Shown in pieces: positions 1-5,337 of a stretch of 5,663 nt of DNA; positions within the stretch are counted from its first letter, which is position 1; each line of letters opens with the position of its first letter. A model generated the notes under the pieces. That model worked only from the letters and a program-made list of their open reading frames with translations, did not search any database and was not told the origin of the DNA. The position numbers and the translations under genes are program-made. The stretch is from an uncultured Clostridia bacterium (GTDB lineage Bacteria; Bacillota; Clostridia; Oscillospirales; Ruminococcaceae), in NCBI GenBank assembly GCA_946613705.1, contig CAMOFU010000159.1:1-5663 (forward strand). The letters are read 5' to 3'.

Positions 1-25
1 GGACATACAGCCTTTGATATTGATG

Positions 26-1489
26 TTATTCCTCTGCTTTGTTTATCCTGCCGTCGAGCAGCTTCTGAGCAGCCGTCTTGTCAGTTGCAAGATCCTGTAT
101 CGACCTTGGCATACCGTCATCGAGCAGAGAGAGGATCGAGTTATCCTCAACATTATAGTATCTTCCGTTCACATAGATGTTTGCCCCCTCCATGTCAGAG
201 GTGCGTATATATACCCGCTCTTTTCTGTCATGATCTATCCAGTCAAAGCTTATGACAGTATCTATCTCCTCTATCGTCATGATCTTGTCGGGATCAAAGG
301 GCACAGGTTCGGGTGTGTTTTGCAGGAAATCATAATAATACCAGCTCTGCACCTGCGGCAGCTCACCGGCATCCGTGATGACACCGTCATATCTCCCCTG
401 ATGGCCTTCAAATTGCAGTATTTTCCTTTCGCAGCCGAGCTCACAGAACAGGTTTGTATCTTCAAAGGTCTCGGTGTAATATTCGTATGCGCCCGAGGAC
501 GGGACCTCGCCGAAGCTCTTTACAGACACGCCCTCCTTGTAAGGCCAGATCTCGACCGTCTTGCCGTCATCACCCGTCCATTCAAGGAAGAATAAGTCAT
601 TGCCGAGGGAGTACTGGAAGAAAGCCTTGCCCGTAAGCTCCGTGTCACCGCTGTACTGCTTTATCCTGTAGATGAAGTCGGCATACCGATCGGGGTGATC
701 GAAGTCGATAAGCTCGTATTCTCCCGAAGGAAGAAATGCACTAAGCTGATTGGTCGGATAATCGCCCCAGGCATAATCGTTGAGCATACTGTTGACTACA
801 TCGTAGATCGCATGAGCATGGCTGTTAGCCTGCAAAAGCTCTGCATCGGGTTCGGGATCGGATAAGATCTTCTCGGTAAGCTCCTCGGGCAGTATACCAA
901 ATGGCAGTCTTTCACAGTTTTCAATAGTTGTGTACTGTCCTACCACGTTATCGTCAGACCGCCATTGCACAAATACTGCCTTGTAGGAATCATCAACATA
1001 GCAGAAGACCTCGCCCTTATCGGGCACACCGTCGTTCTCGGGGTCGCTGCGGACATACAAGTCGGCGACCTGCTCATACGGCTTGTCAATATCAAGAACG
1101 TGCGCTCCTGTGCTTATCTTTGAAATATGCCCGTCTTCGATCATCAGAGCAATGTTTGCATTGATAAGATCAAATATGTTCCTTGCGTTTCGGTCAGCGT
1201 CAGCAGCCGCAGAGCTTTCGGCGCTCTCTCCCTCGGATATGGGTGCTGCGGGCTCGGCACTGCGGCTGTGACGAGCATACATGAATGCCCCTCCGCCGAC
1301 TGCCAGCACCAGCGCTGCCGCAACGATCCCCGACACTCCGCGCCTGAGCCTGATGCCCGAAGGCTTTGGAGCTCCCTGCTCCTTTATCTTGGTATCTGTG
1401 ACAGATGTTTTGTTTGTCTCGTTCATGATAATACCTCCCTTCAGTTCGTCAAGAGGAATAAGTTTAATCATATCGTTTATCTTTCTCAC
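26..1489 (-). CDS. Single-pass membrane protein with large extracytoplasmic region; putative regulator of the adjacent sigma factor
   Basis: I do not recognise a named family. The 487-residue product has a short charged cytoplasmic N-terminus ending in IRLRRG (46-51), one hydrophobic segment at about 51-72, then a Ser/Ala/Glu-rich linker (about 73-100) and about 390 residues that should lie outside the membrane (positive-inside rule). The outer part is acidic and aromatic-rich. Residues about 100-198 and 224-326 look like two diverged copies of one domain: IFDLIN/IYDVVN, then an Asp-Pro-Ala-Asp-Tyr-Arg stretch, then a GE/GK-F-Y strand and a W..DD turn. The GTG start overlaps the sigma factor stop by four bases (GTGA), implying translational coupling and a shared transcript. 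The order sigma factor then membrane protein suggests an anti-sigma or signal-sensing role; this is inference. No zinc anti-sigma motif (HxxxCxxC) is present. An in-frame ATG at 1426 with its own strong ribosome binding site is an alternative start, giving 466 residues. Confidence 0.8.
   Translation of the reverse strand: MRKINDMIKLIPLDELKGGIIMNETNKTSVTDTKIKEQGAPKPSGIRLRRGVSGIVAAALVLAVGGGAFMYARHSRSAEPAAPISEGESAESSAAADADRNARNIFDLINANIALMIEDGHISKISTGAHVLDIDKPYEQVADLYVRSDPENDGVPDKGEVFCYVDDSYKAVFVQWRSDDNVVGQYTTIENCERLPFGILPEELTEKILSDPEPDAELLQANSHAHAIYDVVNSMLNDYAWGDYPTNQLSAFLPSGEYELIDFDHPDRYADFIYRIKQYSGDTELTGKAFFQYSLGNDLFFLEWTGDDGKTVEIWPYKEGVSVKSFGEVPSSGAYEYYTETFEDTNLFCELGCERKILQFEGHQGRYDGVITDAGELPQVQSWYYYDFLQNTPEPVPFDPDKIMTIEEIDTVISFDWIDHDRKERVYIRTSDMEGANIYVNGRYYNVEDNSILSLLDDGMPRSIQDLATDKTAAQKLLDGRINKAEE
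1433..1441 (-). promoter_or_regulatory. Internal ribosome binding site offering a second start (ATG at 1426)
   Basis: On the minus strand AAGGGAGGT lies six bases before an in-frame ATG (1426-1424). The outer GTG start at 1489 has an equally good site, AAAGGAGGG at 1498-1506, eight bases upstream and inside the end of the sigma factor gene. The two starts give a cytoplasmic tail of about 50 or about 29 residues. The sequence alone does not decide between them; ATG is the commoner codon, while GTG fits the coupled overlap. Confidence 0.55.
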
Positions 1490-2028
1490 AACAGTATCCC
1501 TCCTTTGATAAGTGCCGTCCGCAGCCTGCGCCTGCCCTTGTAGAGAAGGTATTCCACGCGCTTCTCTTTAAGGCCGAGCTCACGCGCGATCTCTGCGATC
1601 GGCTTCTCGAAATAGTAACGGCTGATGAATATTTCGCGTTCGGGCGAGGGCATCCCGCTGATGCATTCTGCGATTATCTTCTCGTTGAGCCTTGCCGACT
1701 CGTCCGAGCTGAAATCCACATCTATACCGAGATCCGACTCGTTATCGGGCAGCGGCTCACACTGCCTGACCTGACGCAGCTTGCTCAGAGCGCAGCTTCT
1801 TGCCACCATAGCGATATAAGCTTTTAGGCTCGCCCTGTTAAGGTCGATATCCCGCCGCGCCCTCCAGACCTTGTAAAAGGTATCGTTCACGACCTCGGCG
1901 CGGTCCTCCTCGCTTGAAAGAATGCCCGCAGCTATCGAATACACAAGCCTTGAATATGCCGACATCGCGTACTTCAAGCCCTCTTCATCTCCGCTGCACA
2001 TAAGCAGGAGCATCTTCTCATCGGTCAT
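1486..2028 (-). CDS. ECF-like sigma-70 family RNA polymerase sigma factor
   Basis: A small sigma factor with only regions 2 and 4, which directs RNA polymerase to a specific promoter set. Counting from the ATG at 2028 (180 residues), region 2 spans about 21-88, with the core-binding and -10 melting helices including DRAEVVNDTFYKVWRAR and AYIAMVARSCALSKLR. A charged linker follows (about 89-114), then region 4 at about 115-172 with MPSPEREIFISRYYF and the helix-turn-helix KPIAEIARELGLKEKRVEYL that reads the -35 box. The length is usual for the ECF group. The start is chosen because AGGCGGTGA sits five bases before the ATG at 2028; in-frame GTG (2037) and ATG (2034) codons lie inside that site and are less likely. 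The stop overlaps the start of the downstream membrane protein gene, a typical sigma factor/regulator pairing. The ECF subgroup and target genes cannot be told from this window. Confidence 0.92.
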   Translation of the reverse strand: MTDEKMLLLMCSGDEEGLKYAMSAYSRLVYSIAAGILSSEEDRAEVVNDTFYKVWRARRDIDLNRASLKAYIAMVARSCALSKLRQVRQCEPLPDNESDLGIDVDFSSDESARLNEKIIAECISGMPSPEREIFISRYYFEKPIAEIARELGLKEKRVEYLLYKGRRRLRTALIKGGILL

Positions 2029-2033
2029 ATCCA

Positions 2034-2042
2034 TCACCGCCT
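2034..2042 (-). promoter_or_regulatory. Ribosome binding site that decides the sigma factor start
   Basis: AGGCGGTGA on the minus strand matches the ideal AGGAGGTGA at eight of nine bases and is spaced five bases from the ATG at 2028. Upstream GTG/ATG codons in the same frame overlap the site itself, so they would be poorly served. Confidence 0.6.
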
Positions 2043-2138
2043 GACTGAAACAAATGAAAGTACTTTCTTACGAATGAGCGATCTTCTGTGCTTTATCAGC
2101 TCATTTCACTAAATTATACCCCTGTATACCTTCCCGAC

Positions 2139-2167
2139 CCTATAACGCGAGATGAACACTTTGTAAA
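2139..2167 (-). promoter_or_regulatory. Candidate promoter of the sigma factor operon
   Basis: On the minus strand TTTACA (2167-2162) is separated by 17 bases from TATAGG (2144-2139). The -35 is five of six and the -10 four of six against the sigma-A consensus. It would leave a leader of about 100 bases. A TATAAT also occurs at 2118-2113 but has no acceptable -35 at 16-18 bases. An ECF-type autoregulatory promoter cannot be excluded: a GGAA lies at 2134-2131, but its spacing to any -10 is not convincing. Confidence 0.45.
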
Positions 2168-2206
2168 CAAATAATTAACGCAAGAGCTTTGTTCTGCTGT
2201 TTACAA
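2161..2206. repeat. 9-bp perfect inverted repeat spanning the two divergent -35 boxes
   Basis: TTGTAAACA (2161-2169) and TGTTTACAA (2198-2206) are exact reverse complements, 28 bases apart. Each arm contains the TTTACA -35 hexamer of one of the two divergent promoters. Six of the nine positions per arm are therefore accounted for by promoter consensus; the other three extend the symmetry. It could be a pair of regulator sites or only the consequence of two similar -35 regions. Confidence 0.6.
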
Positions 2207-2228
2207 TCCTGCTCGGATATGGTATAAT
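2200..2228 (+). promoter_or_regulatory. Near-consensus sigma-A promoter of the yczE-like/amrA/amrS unit
   Basis: TTTACA (2200-2205), a 17-base spacer, then a perfect TATAAT (2223-2228). Transcription would start near 2235, leaving a leader of about 60 bases before the YczE-like gene. With no convincing terminator or internal promoter before 5176, it probably serves all three downstream genes. The strength of the match suggests substantial housekeeping transcription unless repressed. Confidence 0.85.
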
Positions 2229-2250
2229 ATATCTGAAACGATACTCATAA

Positions 2251-2273
2251 GACCGTTCCTGCACAGAACGGTC
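2251..2273 (+). promoter_or_regulatory. Perfect stem-loop in the 5' leader
   Basis: GACCGTTC (2251-2258) and GAACGGTC (2266-2273) form an 8-bp perfect stem with a 7-base loop (CTGCACA). It lies about 16 bases after the expected transcription start and ends four bases before the ribosome binding site AAAGGAAG. No run of T follows, so it is not an intrinsic terminator. It could be a regulator operator, an mRNA-stabilising hairpin, or a control on translation. Confidence 0.65.
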
Positions 2274-2277
2274 AGGC

Positions 2278-2285
2278 AAAGGAAG
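2278..2285 (+). promoter_or_regulatory. Ribosome binding site that decides the TTG start of the YczE-like gene
   Basis: AAAGGAAG ends nine bases before a TTG at 2295. The earlier in-frame TTG at 2286 touches the site and so is unlikely to be used. No ATG lies near the N-terminus in this frame. Confidence 0.65.
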
Positions 2286-2294
2286 TTGTTTGTT

Positions 2295-2960
2295 TTGAAA
2301 AGGAATATACGTTCACAGATCATAGCGGGGTGGCTGCGGATAGTTATAGGGCTGCTGATCTTTTCATTCGGCGTTCACCTCACGATCTATGCGAATATCG
2401 GGCTTGCGCCGTGGGACTGTCTCGGTATGGGCATCGCAAATCACACACCGTTCAACTACGGTGTTTCGATGACGCTTATCGCCGTAACGGTGCTGATGCT
2501 CGACATACTGCTGAAGGAACGCATCGGCTTCGGGACGGTGATAGATGCGCTGCTGACAGGCAATTTCGTGCAGCTGTTCAACTCGCTGAACCCCTTTCCC
2601 GAGAATGACAGCGTATGGCTCGGGATACCGATAATGCTTGCGGGCTTTGTGTTCATGGCACTCGGGATGTGGGTGTATATGAAGGCAGAGCAATGCTGCG
2701 GCCCGCGCGACTCGCTGCTGATCGGTCTCGGGAAACGAATGCCGAGGGTACCTATCGGGATAGTTGAGGTGCTGCTGTGGGCAGTCGTGCTGCTGCTCGG
2801 CTGGCTGCTTGGCGGCAAGGTCGGTATCGGTACGGTGCTAAGCACCTTCGGCGCGGGTATAGTCATGCAGCTGGTATACAGTCTGATAGGCTTTGAACCG
2901 CGCAGGCTCAGGCACAGGGGGCTGATCGAAACGGTAAAGCTGCTCTCGGGCAGAATGTGA
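2295..2960 (+). CDS. YczE/YyaS/YitT-family integral membrane protein
   Basis: A 221-residue, strongly hydrophobic protein resembling Bacillus YczE; the family's transported substrate or activity is not established. Membrane segments are visible at about 13-35, 55-73, 108-130, 153-172 and 176-199, with a further weakly hydrophobic stretch near 77-96. Family signatures are GLAPWDCLGMGI (36-47), GPRDSLLIGL and GWLLGGKVGIGTVL. The protein is an internal duplication: PWD (39-41) and PRD (137-139) are 98 residues apart, and IGFGTVIDALLTGNFVQLF (77-95) and VGIGTVLSTFGAGIVMQLV (176-194) are 99 apart. The C-terminus is short and basic (EPRRLRHRG). It starts with TTG, as set by the ribosome binding site at 2278-2285. 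It is first in an apparent transcription unit with the AmmeMemoRadiSam genes; the 56-base gap after it has no terminator. A functional link to them is inference. Confidence 0.88.
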   Translation: MKRNIRSQIIAGWLRIVIGLLIFSFGVHLTIYANIGLAPWDCLGMGIANHTPFNYGVSMTLIAVTVLMLDILLKERIGFGTVIDALLTGNFVQLFNSLNPFPENDSVWLGIPIMLAGFVFMALGMWVYMKAEQCCGPRDSLLIGLGKRMPRVPIGIVEVLLWAVVLLLGWLLGGKVGIGTVLSTFGAGIVMQLVYSLIGFEPRRLRHRGLIETVKLLSGRM

Positions 2961-3016
2961 CCGCGGGCAGCATATGATACGGAGCAATAGATCAATACAT
3001 TGTAAGGAGTGAGACT

Positions 3017-4330
3017 ATGCCGATACTTGCCGCATTCATGGTGCCGCACCCGCCGATGATAGTTCCTGCTGTCGGGCGCGGGGGCGAAAAAAAGATACAG
3101 GCGACCACCGATGCTTACTGCCGCGTCGCCGATGAGATCGCAGAGCTGAGTCCCGATGTGATAATTATTTCAAGCCCGCACTCGGTGATGTATTACGATT
3201 ATTTCCATATCTCCCCGGGGTACGAGGCATACGGTTCCTTTGCGGATTTCCGCGCTCCCGAGGTGAGCTTCCGCGAGCGTTACGACGCTGAGCTCGTCTC
3301 GCTGATCGAACAGTATTCACGGGAGGAAGGGCTCCCCGCAGGGACTATGGGCGAAAAGGACGCACGGCTCGACCACGGAACGATGGTGCCGCTTTATTTC
3401 ATAAGGCAGAAATACAGCGGCGGAAAGATCATACGCATAGGTCTGTCAGGGCTGCCGCTCGAAGAGCATTTCAGGCTCGGGAGGATAGTTTCGCGGGCGG
3501 TAAAAAGTCTCGGCAGGCGGGCTGTGTTCGTTGCCAGCGGTGACCTCTCGCACAAGCTTCAGGACTACGGTCCCTACGGCTTTGCGCCCGAGGGTCCCGA
3601 GTATGATGAGCGGATAATGGACGTTTGCTCACGGGCTGCATTTGACGAGCTTTTCGATTTCAGTGAGGACTTCTGCCGCCGCGCTGCCGAATGCGGACAC
3701 CGCTCCTTCACGATCATGGCGGGAGCGCTGGACGGTATGAGCATCAGGGCAGAGCAGCTCTCACATGAGGACGTTACGGGTGTGGGCTACGGTATCTGCA
3801 CCTTCTATCCCGACGATGCCCGCGACCCGTATGTCAGGCTCGCAGCCGACACGGTCACGGAGTATATCACAAGCGGCAGGGTCATCTCTGCCCCGAACGG
3901 ACTTCCGAGGGAGATGCTCGAAAGCCGCGCGGGGGCGTTCGTGTCTATCCACAAAAACGGCGCACTGCGCGGCTGCATAGGAACGATAATGCCGACAAGG
4001 GATACGCTCGCGGAGGAGATAATCTCCAACGCGATAAGCGCCTCCACACGCGACCCGCGCTTCCCGCCGATAACCGCAGACGAGCTTGATGAGCTGGAAA
4101 TAAATGTTGATGTGCTGACCGAGCCCGAGCAGATCAGCTCCCCCGACGAGCTTGATGTCAAACGGTACGGAGTGATCGTATCCTGCGGCTTCAGGCGCGG
4201 ACTGCTGCTGCCCGACCTGGAGGGCGTAGACAGCGTCGAACAGCAGATAGGCATAGCGATGATGAAGGGCGGCATCAGTCGGGACGATAAAGTGACCCTG
4301 CACCGCTTCGAGGTCATCAGACATAAGTGA
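3017..4330 (+). CDS. amrA: AmmeMemoRadiSam system protein A: MEMO/LigB-type domain fused to AMMECR1 domain
   Basis: A 437-residue two-domain protein of the conserved AmmeMemoRadiSam system. Residues about 1-265 belong to the class III extradiol dioxygenase (LigB)/MEMO superfamily. They carry the expected histidines at H11 (VPHPP), H55 (SSPHS), H120 (LDHGTMVPL) and H179 (ASGDLSHK), plus E225-C226 in AAECGHRSF, where a third metal ligand is expected. Residues about 268-437 are an AMMECR1 domain with the diagnostic LRGCIGT (317-323) and STRDPRFPPI (343-352). In many genomes these are separate proteins; the fusion is a clostridial arrangement. It is probably cytoplasmic (no signal peptide or membrane segment). 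AAGGAG at 3004-3009 lies seven bases before the ATG. The radical SAM partner follows nine bases after the stop, implying co-translation. Substrate and reaction are unknown; the dioxygenase fold need not mean dioxygenase activity, especially in an anaerobe. Confidence 0.93.
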   Translation: MPILAAFMVPHPPMIVPAVGRGGEKKIQATTDAYCRVADEIAELSPDVIIISSPHSVMYYDYFHISPGYEAYGSFADFRAPEVSFRERYDAELVSLIEQYSREEGLPAGTMGEKDARLDHGTMVPLYFIRQKYSGGKIIRIGLSGLPLEEHFRLGRIVSRAVKSLGRRAVFVASGDLSHKLQDYGPYGFAPEGPEYDERIMDVCSRAAFDELFDFSEDFCRRAAECGHRSFTIMAGALDGMSIRAEQLSHEDVTGVGYGICTFYPDDARDPYVRLAADTVTEYITSGRVISAPNGLPREMLESRAGAFVSIHKNGALRGCIGTIMPTRDTLAEEIISNAISASTRDPRFPPITADELDELEINVDVLTEPEQISSPDELDVKRYGVIVSCGFRRGLLLPDLEGVDSVEQQIGIAMMKGGISRDDKVTLHRFEVIRHK

Positions 4331-4339
4331 GGTGAGGCA

Positions 4340-5176
4340 ATGGCTGTTTGTAAGGTCTGTTTCAGGCACTGCGAGCTTTCCGAAGGACAGACGGGCTTCT
4401 GCGGCGGACGCAGCTGCACGGGCGGGAAAGTTATCGCCAAAAACTACGGCAGGATGACCTCTGCCTGCCTTGACCCTATAGAGAAGAAGCCGCTGCGCCG
4501 ATTCTGCCCCGGGACAAGGATACTGTCGGTCGGCAGCTACGGCTGCAATCTGCGCTGCCCGTTCTGCCAGAATCACACGATATCATGGTCTGCACAGGCG
4601 ATGAACCTTGAGCATACCGCTCAGGCAGTCACTCCCGAGGAGATAGCCCGCGCAGCCGAGGCATACAGGAGCGAGGGGAATATCGGGGTCGCATTCACCT
4701 ACAACGAGCCGCTGATCGGATATGAGTTCGTCCGCGACACGGCAAGGCTGGTGCATGAACGCGGAATGAAAAACGTGCTCGTCACCAACGGCACGGCAGA
4801 GCTGTCTGTCCTGCACGAGCTGGCTCCGTTCATAGATGCGATGAACATTGATCTGAAGGGCTTCACCGAACGGTATTACAGCAGGGTACTGGGCGGCGAC
4901 CTTGAAATGACGCTCGCCTTTATCCGCGAGGCGCACAAGACCGCGCACATCGAGCTGACGACACTGATCGTACCCGACGAGAACGACACCGAGGACGAGA
5001 TGCGCCGCATATCGGGCTGGATATCCGAGCTTGACCCGAATATCCCGCTGCATATCAGCCGCTTCTTCCCGAGGTTCCGTATGACCGACCGCGAGGCTAC
5101 GGACAAAGCTCTTATCCTCCGACTTGCCGAGACAGCAAGGGAAAGGCTCAGATACGTCTATACGGGAAACATCTGA
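4340..5176 (+). CDS. amrS: AmmeMemoRadiSam system radical SAM enzyme
   Basis: A 278-residue radical SAM protein related to pyruvate formate-lyase activating enzymes. The [4Fe-4S] cluster motif is CNLRCPFC with C69, C73 and C76. The N-terminus carries the family's own cysteine pattern C4-x2-C7-x3-C11-x9-C21, which may bind a metal or a second cluster. Other family marks are NYGRMTS (35-41), DPIEKKPL (45-52), ILSVGSYGCN, FTYNEP (119-124, in place of the usual GGE) and MNIDLKGF (168-175). The protein ends right after RYVYTGNI; longer relatives continue into a C-terminal Cys-x2-Cys segment, which is absent here. The start ATG is preceded by GAGGTGAGG, nine bases after the amrA stop. A two-gene cassette with the MEMO-AMMECR1 fusion is the minimal form of the system. 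It probably acts on a target shared with amrA, but that target is unknown. Confidence 0.94.
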   Translation: MAVCKVCFRHCELSEGQTGFCGGRSCTGGKVIAKNYGRMTSACLDPIEKKPLRRFCPGTRILSVGSYGCNLRCPFCQNHTISWSAQAMNLEHTAQAVTPEEIARAAEAYRSEGNIGVAFTYNEPLIGYEFVRDTARLVHERGMKNVLVTNGTAELSVLHELAPFIDAMNIDLKGFTERYYSRVLGGDLEMTLAFIREAHKTAHIELTTLIVPDENDTEDEMRRISGWISELDPNIPLHISRFFPRFRMTDREATDKALILRLAETARERLRYVYTGNI

Positions 5177-5211
5177 AGCAGCAGAGCGCACTGCCCTGCT
5201 GCTTATCTTTT
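5176..5211 (+). terminator. Intrinsic terminator after amrS
   Basis: AAGCAGCAG (5176-5184) pairs perfectly with CTGCTGCTT (5196-5204) around an 11-base loop and is followed by ATCTTTT. The stem begins on the last base of the amrS stop codon. The T-run is short, so termination may be incomplete. The minus strand lacks a T-run, so it acts rightward only. Confidence 0.75.
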
Positions 5212-5241
5212 CGGCTTCCGGTCTGCACTTTTGCACTTGTA

Positions 5242-5269
5242 ATTTGCGATTTGCAATTTGCGATTTGCG
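5242..5269. repeat. Four tandem 7-bp repeats (ATTTGCG/ATTTGCA)
   Basis: Four consecutive units ATTTGCG, ATTTGCA, ATTTGCG, ATTTGCG. Less regular relatives (TTTTGCACTTGTA) lie just upstream. It sits between the amrS terminator and the SigK-like gene. Each unit contributes a TTGCRA hexamer resembling a -35 box. The function is unknown; slippage during replication could change the copy number. Confidence 0.85.
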
Positions 5270-5278
5270 ATGTATCAT
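5251..5278 (+). promoter_or_regulatory. Possible promoter of the SigK-like gene
   Basis: TTGCAA (5251-5256), inside the 7-bp repeats, is 16 bases from TATCAT (5273-5278), four of six and five of six against the sigma-A consensus. Overlapping it, CATACAAG (5276-5283) resembles the sigma-E -10 element CATACAnT, which would suit a mother-cell sporulation gene, but no good sigma-E -35 is visible at 14-15 bases. Which is used, if either, is open. Confidence 0.35.
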
Positions 5279-5337
5279 ACAAGCACCGCCGAGCATAGAA
5301 TCATATCAGAGACTATCTGCATATGAGGAGGAACACT

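Noticed and set aside
1..25. Possible start of a third gene in the minus-strand operon (ATG at 6-4)
   Set aside because: Only two codons are visible, and the AAAGG stretch before it is a weak ribosome binding site. It cannot be judged.
14..595. Open frame of 193 codons on the plus strand opposite the membrane protein gene
   Set aside because: It is antisense to a gene with clear topology and a coupled start, has no ribosome binding site of note, and its translation shows no family features. It is a shadow.
2113..2118. TATAAT on the minus strand as the -10 of the sigma factor promoter
   Set aside because: The hexamer at the right distance upstream (AGGGTC) bears no resemblance to a -35, and there is no TG extension. 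The TTTACA/TATAGG pair is preferred.
2939..2971. Inverted repeat GCTGCTC / GGGCAGC around the stop of the YczE-like gene, considered as a terminator
   Set aside because: The loop is about 19 bases, one pair is G-U, and no T-run follows. It does not support a transcription stop before amrA.
3761..4576. Long minus-strand open frame over amrA and the start of amrS
   Set aside because: It lies opposite highly recognisable AMMECR1 and radical SAM coding sequence and reads through both gene ends; it reflects high GC at third positions.
4583..5296. Minus-strand open frame covering amrS, the terminator and the heptamer repeats
   Set aside because: It begins in the repeat region (repetitive SQIANRKLQ-like residues) and runs antisense to amrS, with no protein family resemblance.
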